From assembly GCF_016743795.2 (NCBI RefSeq), contig NZ_CP060138.2, positions 1,374,973-1,438,972 on the forward strand: a stretch of DNA of 64,000 bases. The letters run 5' to 3'. The stretch comes from Rickettsia tillamookensis. GTDB lineage: Bacteria; Pseudomonadota; Alphaproteobacteria; Rickettsiales; Rickettsiaceae. The notes beneath the pieces are model-generated. The model was given only the letters and a program-made list of their open reading frames with translations, searched no databases and was not told the DNA's origin. Shown here piece by piece: positions 53,933-61,538 of the stretch. Numbering within the stretch: the first letter of the stretch is position 1; each line of letters opens with the position of its first letter. The position numbers and the translations under genes were made by a program.

Positions 53933-54712
53933 ATGAAAGACAAAGTAGCAGTTATTACCGGTTCTACTAGCGGTATCGGACTTGAAATAGCAAAACATTT
54001 TGCAAAGCTAAACGCTAAGCTAGTTATTAACGGTTTTGCAAAAGAAGATGAAGTAGCCAAAATTTTAGCAGAATTGAAAGAGCTTGGTGCAAGTAGCGTA
54101 TTTTATCAAGGAATAAATTTGGCAGAACCTGAAGAAATATTTTCTATGTTTGAGAGAATAATAAAAGAATTCGGTAAAATAGACATATTAGTAAATAATG
54201 CCGGTATTCAGCATGTTGCTCCTATCGATGAATTTCCTGAAGATAAATGGGAGCAAATTTTGCGTATAGATTTAATAGCCTCTTTTTATACTACAAAATA
54301 TGCAATACCTATTATGAAAAAAAACGGCTTCGGGCGAATTGTTAACATCGCTTCCGCTCACGCATATGTTGCATCACCTTTTAAGTCGGCATATGTAGCA
54401 GCAAAGCATGGTATCCTTGGGCTTACCAAAACTGTTGCTTTAGAAGTGGCTGAGAATAATATTACAGTTAATGCTATCTGTCCCGGTTACGTCAATACAC
54501 CGCTCGTGCAGAATCAAATAGCAGATACTGCTAAAGCTAGACATATCAGTGAAGAATCGGCACTCCGGGATGTAATCCTTAAATCTCAAGCTACGAAAAA
54601 ATTTGTAGAAGCTGATGAAATAGCAAACTTAGTAATATTCTTATGTGATGAAAAAGCATCATCAATAACAGGTAGTGGACTCTTGATAGATGGCGGCTGG
54701 ACGGCACAATAG
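53933..54712 (+). CDS. bdhA: SDR dehydrogenase, 3-hydroxybutyrate dehydrogenase-like
   Basis: A NAD-dependent short-chain dehydrogenase. The ATG at 53933 is 5 bp after a perfect AGGAGG (53922-53927) and gives 259 residues; 13 upstream codons in the same frame come from half of a palindromic repeat. It has TGSTSGIG, NNAGIQHVAPIDEFPEDKW, catalytic Ser in NIASAHAYVASPFKSAYVAAKHG (Y-x3-K) and the CPGYVNTPLVQNQI block seen in 3-hydroxybutyrate dehydrogenases. The latter suggests BdhA, but SDR substrates are hard to assign by eye. Confidence 0.85.
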   Translation: MKDKVAVITGSTSGIGLEIAKHFAKLNAKLVINGFAKEDEVAKILAELKELGASSVFYQGINLAEPEEIFSMFERIIKEFGKIDILVNNAGIQHVAPIDEFPEDKWEQILRIDLIASFYTTKYAIPIMKKNGFGRIVNIASAHAYVASPFKSAYVAAKHGILGLTKTVALEVAENNITVNAICPGYVNTPLVQNQIADTAKARHISEESALRDVILKSQATKKFVEADEIANLVIFLCDEKASSITGSGLLIDGGWTAQ

Positions 54713-54729
54713 TTTTTAATTCTTAATAT

Positions 54730-54757
54730 TTGTTAGTTATTGAGAAATAACTAACAA
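54730..54757. terminator. Perfect 12-bp hairpin after the SDR gene
   Basis: TTGTTAGTTATT (54730-54741) pairs exactly with AATAACTAACAA (54746-54757) around GAGA, 18 bp after the bdhA stop. The next bases are TAAAAAC rather than a T-tract on the plus strand, so termination is plausible but not certain. Confidence 0.45.
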
Positions 54758-54831
54758 TAAAAACTTCTTGCAAAAATTTAATTTACTCCTTTACACTTGA
54801 AATAAATCAAATTTTATTCAAGGAGGAATTT

Positions 54832-55662
54832 ATGCCAGAAAAAAAACATCTACATTTTCAAACTGAAGAAATTGAATTAAATAGAGTAAAAAATGCCAAA
54901 TTAATTCATTTTAAAGATGAACTGGGTAGACCCATAGATGAGCAATTAGTTATAGGAGAAGTTGAAGAAGTAAAAGAAAAAGAATTTTCTAGACCCGTAG
55001 AAGTTGAGGTAAAGCGTAATTTGGGTAAGTTTAAAAAAGCTCTAGCCTATCTTGGAATTATTAAAAATACCAAAAAAGTTATTAAAGAAGAAAAATATAC
55101 GGAAAAAGTAGTAAGCAGAGAAGAGAAAATTATAGGCACCTATGAATTAGGCAATTTTACTAATGATAAGAATTCCATAGAGAACTTTTTAAACAACTTA
55201 GATTTCCATGAAGAAAAACTTCACGCATATGATCTTAGTGGTACAAAAATTGGGGAGGTAGGTGATTTTGGAAAAGTAGTATTAGATGAAAATATTAAGC
55301 TTGATGAAACTATTCTTCAAAAAAATGGAAAAGTATTTGCTATTGAAAAAAATGGTAAATTCTTAGATTTAGAAGGTAAAGCTTTACAAAATCAGTTTAT
55401 ACAAAAAAGTAGTGGAGTTTATCATTTAAGCACTTCTAAAGACATAAAATATTTTGATAAAGATGAAGATATTAAGACTTCGAGAGGTGTTACGAATCTT
55501 AACACAAAACCCGTAAAAAGTGCTCTTAAAGGTAGCAGAGAAGCTGCAAAAATAGGAGAAAAACTACGAAAACAACAAGAAGAACAGAAATTTGCAGGAA
55601 TTAAAAAGCCAAAAGGAGCTAAACTTACAAAAGTAGGAATTCCGGTAGTTCCTACTCGGTAG
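54832..55662 (+). CDS. Hypothetical lysine-rich protein, unknown function
   Basis: I do not recognise this 276-residue protein. A strong AGGAGG lies 6 bp before the ATG. Residues 1-115 are rich in Glu/Lys/Val. Residues about 138-220 hold a short repeated motif, Y/FDLSGTKIGEVGDFGKVVLDE and NGKVFAIEKNGKFLDLEGKAL, which suggests tandem beta units. The C-terminal 55 residues are very basic (KSALKGSREAAKIGEKLRKQ, KKPKGAKLTKVG) with a short hydrophobic end. No signal peptide or membrane segment is visible. A basic tail of this kind could act as a type IV secretion signal; this is speculation. Confidence 0.6.
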   Translation: MPEKKHLHFQTEEIELNRVKNAKLIHFKDELGRPIDEQLVIGEVEEVKEKEFSRPVEVEVKRNLGKFKKALAYLGIIKNTKKVIKEEKYTEKVVSREEKIIGTYELGNFTNDKNSIENFLNNLDFHEEKLHAYDLSGTKIGEVGDFGKVVLDENIKLDETILQKNGKVFAIEKNGKFLDLEGKALQNQFIQKSSGVYHLSTSKDIKYFDKDEDIKTSRGVTNLNTKPVKSALKGSREAAKIGEKLRKQQEEQKFAGIKKPKGAKLTKVGIPVVPTR

Positions 55663-55669
55663 ATAGTAC

Positions 55670-55729
55670 TTGACCATTATAACGTGTATATTATAATAGT
55701 TATGACCAAATTAATATGTACGTTATAAT
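55670..55729 (+). promoter_or_regulatory. Promoter with overlapping 18-bp inverted repeat upstream of the AAA gene
   Basis: TTGACC at 55670-55675, 16-bp spacer and TATAAT at 55692-55697. Arms ATTATAACGTGTATATTA (55676-55693) and TAATATGTACGTTATAAT (55712-55729) are inverted with 16 of 18 matches and flank the start site. This is the layout of a repressor operator. The next gene starts at 55745. Confidence 0.65.
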
Positions 55730-55744
55730 AGTCATAATAAATAT

Positions 55745-56947
55745 ATGAAAAGGATTTATGAATTAGTAATAAAAAATCACTTGCAAGAAAATAGGCAAAT
55801 GATTTTTATAGAAGGAGCACGTCAAGTCGGTAAAACTACTTTAGCTAAAAAAGTAATAGATAAAAATTACTACTTAAATTGGGATGAAGAAAAGGCCCGT
55901 TTGCTAATTCTAAAAGGAACAACAGCAATAGCAGATTTTATAGGTCTACATATTCCGGAGCAAAATAATCCTATTGTGATTTTTGATGAGCTACATAAAT
56001 TCTCAAACTGGCAAACTTTTTTAAAAGGATTTTATGATGTTTATGGAGAACAAGCTCACATTATAGTTACCGGCAGCTCAAAGCTTGGAGTATATAAAAA
56101 AGGCGGTGATAGTATGATGGGAAGATATTTCCCATATCGTATGCACCCTTTGACACTAGCTGAAGTAATAGAAAATTTTAGTAGTCTAACCAAAGAAATA
56201 AATCTACCAAAAAAAATATCCGAAGAACAATTTGAATCCTTATTTAAATTTGGTGGTTTTCCTGATCCTTATCTTAAGAATTCTTCCACATTTTGGCATA
56301 GATGGAAGAAAACTAAAAATACTCAGCTTTTTAAAGAAGATATTAGAGAGTTAACACAAATCCAAGAGTTATCTCAAATGGAAGTCTTAGGAAACTTTTT
56401 GACTTCCTCTATAGGAGGACAAGCATCTTACAGCTCTCTTGCAAATAAAATTAAAGTATCAATTCCAACCATTACAAGATGGCTTGAATCATTTGAGTCA
56501 TTTTTTTATAGTTATCGTATTTATCCATGGTCAAATAATATTCCTAGAAGTTTAATAAAAGAGCCCAAAATATATCTATGGGACTGGTCGCTTATAGAAG
56601 ATATGGGAGCAAAATATGAAAATTTTATCGCAAATCATTTATTAAAATTCTGTCATTTTTGGAGTGATTTAGGATTTGGTGAATATGAATTATATTTTAT
56701 TAGAGATAAACAAAAGAAAGAAGTAGATTTTTTAGTAACAAAAAATAACAAACCATGGATGTTAGTTGAAGCTAAAACTTCTTCAAATCAAGAATTAAAC
56801 TCAAATTTAAAATATTTTCAAGAACTTTTAAATTGCCCTTTTGCCTTGCAAGTAGTATTTAATATGGAATATAAAGAGATTGATTGCTTCAGTTATAACT
56901 ATCCTGTAATTGTTCCTGCTAAGACTTTCTTATCTCAATTAGTTTAA
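55745..56947 (+). CDS. AAA ATPase with DUF4143 domain
   Basis: A 400-residue AAA_14/DUF4143 protein. Walker A is FIEGARQVGKTTLAKKVI, Walker B is PIVIFDELHKFSNWQTF, and IIVTGSSKLGVYKKGGDSMMGRYFPYRMHPLTLAE follows as the sensor and lid. The C-terminal DUF4143 region includes an HTH-like stretch (SYSSLANKIKVSIPTITRW) and a nuclease-like EVDFLVTKNNKPWMLVEAKTS. Such ATPases are common accessory genes, often in defence or mobile contexts, with no firmly known function. The promoter has an operator-like palindrome. Confidence 0.88.
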   Translation: MKRIYELVIKNHLQENRQMIFIEGARQVGKTTLAKKVIDKNYYLNWDEEKARLLILKGTTAIADFIGLHIPEQNNPIVIFDELHKFSNWQTFLKGFYDVYGEQAHIIVTGSSKLGVYKKGGDSMMGRYFPYRMHPLTLAEVIENFSSLTKEINLPKKISEEQFESLFKFGGFPDPYLKNSSTFWHRWKKTKNTQLFKEDIRELTQIQELSQMEVLGNFLTSSIGGQASYSSLANKIKVSIPTITRWLESFESFFYSYRIYPWSNNIPRSLIKEPKIYLWDWSLIEDMGAKYENFIANHLLKFCHFWSDLGFGEYELYFIRDKQKKEVDFLVTKNNKPWMLVEAKTSSNQELNSNLKYFQELLNCPFALQVVFNMEYKEIDCFSYNYPVIVPAKTFLSQLV

Positions 56948-57037
56948 AGATCACTCATAATAAATCATATTTAACACTTTATAAATGATGTAACTTGTCT
57001 ATAATAACTAATTAGTAATTAAGTTATTTAAAGCTCG

Positions 57038-58309
57038 ATGAATAGGTCTAAGTTCATTTTTTTATCTGCTATTTCAGGTAATGTACTCGAATATTACGAT
57101 TTTACGGTATATTCAGTTTTTTCGCTGATTATTGGACAAGTTTTTTTCCCAGGTGAATCAGAATTCATTAGAATTCTTCTAAGCCTTGGAGTATTTGCAG
57201 TTGGCTTTCTGACAAGACCGATAGGGGGCATATTATTCGGTTATATCGGTGATAGATACGGTAGACGTATCGCTTTAATAATTTCGATGCTAGGTATGAC
57301 TATTCCGACCTTTATTATGGGTCTCATACCCTCATATGCAAGTATTGGGATTTATGCCCCTATAACTCTAGTTATAATGCGACTTATTCAAGGTTTATGT
57401 ATTAGCGGTGAAGGAACGGGAGCGGCTATTTTTATCCTTGAACATCGTCAAAATTTAAGACCCGGTTTTACGGCAGGTTTAGTTCATGGTTCAAATATAG
57501 CAGGTACGTTAATCGCAACATTTATAGGTATTATAATTGAGCGTTATTTTTCGCATATAGATTTTGCTTGGCGTTTTGCTTTTCTGCTTGGCGGATTTAT
57601 GGGTCTTGCCGGATTTTACTTGCGATTACGTGTATCGGAAACACCGATTTTTAAAATGCTTGAGAAAAAGAAACAAGTTCTTAAAGCACCTTTTTCCAAT
57701 GTAATTAGAACTGCTTGGAGATCGATGTTTTTAACTATGTGTATAGGTGCTATTGCTAGCAGTGTTATGTATTTAGTAAAAACTTATATAAATGTTTTCT
57801 ATTATAATGTAATGCACCTTAGTAATACTATTGCTTTATCATATTTAGCGTATAGTTCATTTATTGCAATGATAGCGATGCCGCTTGCCGGCGGTACTGC
57901 CGATATTATCGGAAAATTTAAAATGGCAATGCTTGTTGGTACTGCTATTTTGATATTGATTTTACCGACCATGTTACTTATGTCAGCAGAAGAGATGTGG
58001 CAACAAATTATAGCTCTTACAATGCTTGGTATGCTCGCAGGAAGCATAGCAGGTACGGCTTATATATTCGTTATATCCCTGTTTACGGCAGAACAAAGAT
58101 TTACCGGGGTTGCTTTCAGCTACAATTTTGCAATAGCGATATTCGGCGGAACTTCACCTATTATTTCCCGTTGGCTTGTAGAACATACAGGCTTATTTTA
58201 TGCTCCAGCTTTTTATATCATGATCATTGCTGCTGTATTTTTAGTGATTATGTATATGATGAGGAAAGTAATTAAATCGTTGCTTAATAATTATGAAAAT
58301 AGAAAATAA
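57038..58309 (+). CDS. ProP/MHS-family MFS transporter (intact)
   Basis: A 423-residue, 12-segment major facilitator. Family marks are the VLEYYDFTVYSVF start, FGYIGDRYGRRIALI between segments 2 and 3, FLTRPIGGILFG, MRLIQGLCISGEGTGA and GVAFSYNFAIAIFGGTSPI near the end. Rickettsiae carry several ProP paralogues used for uptake of osmolytes or metabolites; the substrate here is unknown. It overlaps the hemF start by 17 bp. A related but frameshifted gene is at 15.9-17.1 kb. Confidence 0.9.
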   Translation: MNRSKFIFLSAISGNVLEYYDFTVYSVFSLIIGQVFFPGESEFIRILLSLGVFAVGFLTRPIGGILFGYIGDRYGRRIALIISMLGMTIPTFIMGLIPSYASIGIYAPITLVIMRLIQGLCISGEGTGAAIFILEHRQNLRPGFTAGLVHGSNIAGTLIATFIGIIIERYFSHIDFAWRFAFLLGGFMGLAGFYLRLRVSETPIFKMLEKKKQVLKAPFSNVIRTAWRSMFLTMCIGAIASSVMYLVKTYINVFYYNVMHLSNTIALSYLAYSSFIAMIAMPLAGGTADIIGKFKMAMLVGTAILILILPTMLLMSAEEMWQQIIALTMLGMLAGSIAGTAYIFVISLFTAEQRFTGVAFSYNFAIAIFGGTSPIISRWLVEHTGLFYAPAFYIMIIAAVFLVIMYMMRKVIKSLLNNYENRK

Positions 58310-59132
58310 AGAGACAGCTAGTAATTGGTTTACTGATTTACGTGATTTATTGTGCAAAGAATTTGAAAAAATCGAAGAAGAATATGCACAGACAAAAGGT
58401 TTAAAACCGGCTAAGTTTGTACGTACAAGCTGGCAACGTAACGGCGGTGGCGGCGGTATTATGTCTCTCATGAAAGGAGAAGTATTTGAAAAAGTCGGGG
58501 TTAATATATCTACCGTATTCGGTGAATTTTCTCCCGAATTCCGTAGTGAAATTCCAGGAGCAGAGCTAGACGGGAAATTCTTTGCAACAGGCATTTCATT
58601 AGTCGCACATCTTAAATCGCCACTAATTCCCGCTATGCATTTTAATACTCGTTATATAGAAACTTCTAAAAGTTGGTTTGGCGGCGGTGGCGATTTAACA
58701 CCTTTTTATCCGGAAGAAAACGAAGCTGCAAAGTTTCATGCAGCTTTTAAAGAAGCGTGCGATAAGTATAATTCTAGCTATTATCCTAAATTCAAACAGC
58801 AATGTGACGAATATTTTTATCTAAAGCATCGAAAAGAGCCAAGAGGAGTAGGCGGAATATTCTATGATTACTTAAATAGCGGTAATTTTGAACAGGATTT
58901 TGCCTTTACACAGGATGTAGGCAGAGCTTTATTGGCTGTATATCCTGAAATCGTTAGAAGTAAGTTATTTTTACCTTGGACGGCTGAGCAGAGAGAATAC
59001 CAGCTTATAAGGCGAGGTAGATATGTAGAATTTAATTTGCTGTATGATCGCGGTACTAAATTCGGCTTAATGACTGACGGAAATGTTGAAGCAATATTAA
59101 TGTCATTGCCGCCCGAAGTGAAATGGTGTTAA
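58293..59132 (+). CDS. hemF: Coproporphyrinogen III oxidase, aerobic
   Basis: The oxygen-dependent enzyme that decarboxylates coproporphyrinogen III to protoporphyrinogen IX. The 279-residue protein has VRTSWQRNGGGGGIMSLMKGEVFEK, HFNTRYIETSKSWFGGGGDLTPFYP, RGVGGIFYDYLNSG and RRGRYVEFNLLYDRGTKFGL, the usual blocks. It overlaps the MFS gene by 17 bp. Together with hemJ, hemH and hemE it supplies late heme steps. Confidence 0.97.
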   Translation: MKIENKETASNWFTDLRDLLCKEFEKIEEEYAQTKGLKPAKFVRTSWQRNGGGGGIMSLMKGEVFEKVGVNISTVFGEFSPEFRSEIPGAELDGKFFATGISLVAHLKSPLIPAMHFNTRYIETSKSWFGGGGDLTPFYPEENEAAKFHAAFKEACDKYNSSYYPKFKQQCDEYFYLKHRKEPRGVGGIFYDYLNSGNFEQDFAFTQDVGRALLAVYPEIVRSKLFLPWTAEQREYQLIRRGRYVEFNLLYDRGTKFGLMTDGNVEAILMSLPPEVKWC

Positions 59133-59139
59133 AAAGACT

Positions 59140-59394
59140 ACGTCATTAATTTTTTTATTATTTTTCTGGATTACCACGCAGCCTACGGCTTCTCGCAAGG
59201 TATTGCCTGCGTAGACCGGTAAATGCGTTCTAGGTCAAGCCGGCGTTGCTCGCATGGCTCGAAAAACCCACACGATGTCATTCCTGCGAAAGCAGGAATC
59301 CAAAAAAAATAGTCTTAATCTTGACAAAATAAACCTAAAAAAACAAGTTTTTTGTAGGTTTTACTGGATTCCCGCTTTTAGCTAAGAATGACAT
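59140..59394. repeat. Cluster of palindromic repeats between hemF and the DinD-like gene
   Basis: A partial GTCATTGCGAG-type copy (about 59150-59200), a unit with CGGCGTTGCTCGCATGGCTCG (about 59240-59261) and a palindrome at 59275-59394 (ATGTCATTCCTGCG at the left, AAGAATGACAT at the right), inside which AAACCT and AGGTTT arms form a hairpin. The 314-base gap holds nothing else that I can recognise. Confidence 0.75.
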
Positions 59395-59446
59395 AAAACG
59401 GTCCACGCAATAACACCTGCTCGCTTTTACTATATAACAAATTTTT

Positions 59447-60271
59447 TTACTTTGTAAGTTTATGCGGTAAATAATTCTCTGTTGAGATTACTTTTTTACC
59501 GGTTTTATTTTCTAAGGCATTTTTAGCGTTTTTAGCTATACTTCCTCCTATTTTACCTGCAACTTTATTTTCTACCATTCCTACTGCATTATTAGTTTCT
59601 GCTACTTGACGAGTAGATAATTCAGCAAGAGCAGTAAAAATTAATTCTGCTTCATTCATGTGATCACGTAAATTTTGATTTTTTAACCCTTTTATATTCT
59701 TATGTTCTTTTACGCTTATACCTGCCCATTCTTGGTGAATAATATTAGTTAATATAGCAAATTCATTTTCTTTCGTTACTTCATGATTTTTCCAGTAGTC
59801 AGTTAATTTGTTACGTGTTTCCTGCCCCATCATACGTTGTTGAATCCATTTCTCGCTACGACCGTGCCGTTTCCAATTATCTCTTGCTCTATCAATTGAC
59901 TTTTCCGGATCAGAAATTTCTTGAATCCTCTCATAACCGACTTTAGCAAGCCATTGTTTAAACGGTTCTGCTTTTGGAGACGGAATAGATTGTATAATAC
60001 GAAGTAATGATTCTGTATTTGCACAGTCTGTTATATATTTTTTTCCATCTGTGGCAGTTAATTTCAGTCCGTGACAATTTGTCACGACCTCACTTTTTTC
60101 TTCGTTTAACCTTTGCTTTAGCTTTCTCCAATAAGCTCCAGGGTCACTGCTATCGGTTAATGCTCCTACTACGTCAACTACTGAAAACCACCATTCGTTG
60201 TTATGCAAAATTCTTCTAATGGTTTTATCTTTAAAAATTACTAACTTATTAAGTTCATCGCTATTATTCAT
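59447..60271 (-). CDS. DinD-like / Bro-N-domain protein
   Basis: A 274-residue protein. The Bro-N (phage antirepressor-like) DNA-binding region is at about 10-105: VIFKDKTIRRILHNNEWWFSVVDVVGALTDS then TDCANTESLLRIIQSIPSPKAEPFKQWLAKVG, as in DNA-damage-inducible protein DinD. Middle and C-terminal parts have RARDNWKRHGRSEKWIQQRMMGQETRNKLTDYW and TKENEFAILTNIIHQEWAG, also DinD family. It is probably of phage or plasmid origin. Divergent from it (about 120 bp away) is a leader with strong secondary structure. Confidence 0.85.
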   Translation of the reverse strand: MNNSDELNKLVIFKDKTIRRILHNNEWWFSVVDVVGALTDSSDPGAYWRKLKQRLNEEKSEVVTNCHGLKLTATDGKKYITDCANTESLLRIIQSIPSPKAEPFKQWLAKVGYERIQEISDPEKSIDRARDNWKRHGRSEKWIQQRMMGQETRNKLTDYWKNHEVTKENEFAILTNIIHQEWAGISVKEHKNIKGLKNQNLRDHMNEAELIFTALAELSTRQVAETNNAVGMVENKVAGKIGGSIAKNAKNALENKTGKKVISTENYLPHKLTK

Positions 60272-60391
60272 AATGTTCCATATTATTTTTTATGAATTAT
60301 AGATATTCTAAATAAATTTTACAACTTATATTAGAAATAAAAAATCTTTTAAGTAAATAAACTATTAGTTTAAAATAAAATAAGTTATAGA

Positions 60392-60419
60392 TTGACTTTT
60401 AAAGGAAGTTAGGTATAAA
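60392..60419 (+). promoter_or_regulatory. sigma-70 promoter of the structured leader
   Basis: TTGACT at 60392-60397, 16-bp spacer and TATAAA at 60414-60419. The expected transcript start is near 60426, just before the first hairpin. It lies between divergent genes: the DinD-like gene on the minus strand and the small ORF at 60690 on the plus strand. Confidence 0.65.
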
Positions 60420-60424
60420 CTTTA

Positions 60425-60685
60425 ACTGAAATAGCATTTTGCTATTTTGGGGCGTAAGAACCTCTTAATCAACGTGGTATCTGTGTCGACCATAAAATGA
60501 CGCAATCCTCGGCTTTATTTTGGTCGGGGTTATAATAGTTATGTCCAAGGTTTAAAGTGCATACTTTAAACCTAAAGGCTATTATGGCTATCGTTGATGG
60601 TTTTCTTACTTCCCCGACCACCAAGGGTTTATTTCTCTTCGGTGGTTAAAACTTGAGCTACTTAAGTTTAATCAATTGGGAATGT
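60425..60685 (+). ncRNA. Structured leader or small RNA of unknown family, with mutually exclusive stems
   Basis: First, AAATAGCA (60430) pairs with TGCTATTT. A nested structure follows: TGGTCGGGG (60521-60529) with CCCCGACCA (60612-60620), ATAATAG (60532-60538) with CTATTAT (60579-60585), and an 11-bp hairpin AGGTTTAAAGT (60548-60558), GCAT, ACTTTAAACCT (60563-60573). ACCACC overlapping the second arm can instead pair with GGTGGT (60641-60646), giving two alternative folds. A further hairpin (AACTTGAG with CTTAAGTT) precedes the small ORF. I match it to no known riboswitch. Confidence 0.5.
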
Positions 60686-60689
60686 CCAT

Positions 60690-60872
60690 ATGTCCAGCCA
60701 AAATACCAAAACCCTACCTGAACTCGTAGCAGAGTTTACTTCAAAAGAAAATTTAGAAATTCTGAAAATTGAGATAGCAGAGTTGCTAGAAAAACCTTTG
60801 AAAAAGAGAGATCTCAACGCAATAGAGAAACGCTTAGCAGAACTAGAAGCAATATTTAATGCTCTTAACTAA
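60690..60872 (+). CDS. Small hypothetical protein after the structured leader
   Basis: A 60-residue ORF with ATG at 60690. The sequence is charged and helical (NLEILKIEIAELLEKPLKKRDLNAIEKRLAELEAIFNALN) and looks like a short coiled coil. No domain is recognised. Codon use resembles the neighbours and the frame is open from the leader. It may be the gene controlled by the leader, or the leader may be an independent RNA. A composite repeat begins six bases after the stop. Confidence 0.5.
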   Translation: MSSQNTKTLPELVAEFTSKENLEILKIEIAELLEKPLKKRDLNAIEKRLAELEAIFNALN

Positions 60873-60877
60873 AAGTA

Positions 60878-61067
60878 GAAGTGACTAGCTTTGTTGCATG
60901 GCTACCAAATCGTCATTGCGAGCGACCATAGGGAGTGCGGCAATCTAGAAAATAATTAAAAAAATTCTGATTTACAGAATTTTTTACTGGATTGCTTCGT
61001 CGAATTACTACGTAATTCTTCTCGCAATGACGGAAAAACCGAGTCATGCAACAATGCCGAAGTGACT
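60878..61067. repeat. Composite palindromic element with 9-bp direct repeats
   Basis: GAAGTGACT at 60878-60886 is repeated at 61059-61067. Between them TTTGTTGCATGGCT (left) and GAGTCATGCAACAAT (right) arms enclose a GTCATTGCGAG...CTCGCAATGACGG palindrome (60911-61032). The build is the same as at 864-1044, with another core. The direct repeat looks like a target-site duplication. Confidence 0.8.
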
Positions 61068-61089
61068 TTGCAATGACAATTTAGAAATT

Positions 61090-61527
61090 TTAATCAAATG
61101 GTTTCACTATAACCATTATTACTGCAACAATCATACAAATAGCTGGAATCTCATTAACTATACGGTAAAATTTTTCTGAATGTACATTCTTGCCATTTGC
61201 AAAATCTTTTCGCCATCTTGCAAGTAAACCGTGAAATATCACTAAAATTAACACTGCAAACATTTTAACGTGAAACCAAGTATCAAGAGCAACAAACCCG
61301 TAAATATGAGCATTTATTAAACCGAATATAAATGTGCTAATCATTGCCGGATTCATAATGAACCTGAGTAATTTTAGCTCCATCACTTGTAAGGTATTAT
61401 CTAGCTCACTACCTATTTTAGCTTTAGTATGGTAAACATATATTCTAGGTAAGTAAAGAAGCCCTGCCATCCAACATATAGCAGATATCAGATGGACTGA
61501 CTTAAACCATAGATAGTAACTTGCCAT
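61090..61527 (-). CDS. hemJ: Protoporphyrinogen oxidase HemJ
   Basis: HemJ oxidises protoporphyrinogen IX to protoporphyrin IX in many proteobacteria without HemG/HemY. The 145-residue membrane protein has four segments: about 5-25 (WFKSVHLISAICWMAGLLYLP), 55-75 (FIMNPAMISTFIFGLI), 85-105 (FHVKMFAVLILVIFHGLL) and 125-143. The conserved His of KSVHLISAICW and the WFHVKMFAVLILVIFHGLLARWRKDF Lys/His are family marks. It follows hemH by 11 bp on the same strand. Confidence 0.92.
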   Translation of the reverse strand: MASYYLWFKSVHLISAICWMAGLLYLPRIYVYHTKAKIGSELDNTLQVMELKLLRFIMNPAMISTFIFGLINAHIYGFVALDTWFHVKMFAVLILVIFHGLLARWRKDFANGKNVHSEKFYRIVNEIPAICMIVAVIMVIVKPFD

Positions 61528-61538
61528 TCTTTTCCTTG

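Noticed and set aside
57997-58275. A second ORF inside the MFS gene
   Set aside because: It is a frame shadow of the conserved transporter, with low-quality, Tyr/Cys-rich composition.
60487-60620. tmRNA, RNase P RNA or 6S RNA
   Set aside because: There is no tRNA-like end or CCA, no conserved RNase P core and no clear 6S central bubble, so I left the family open.
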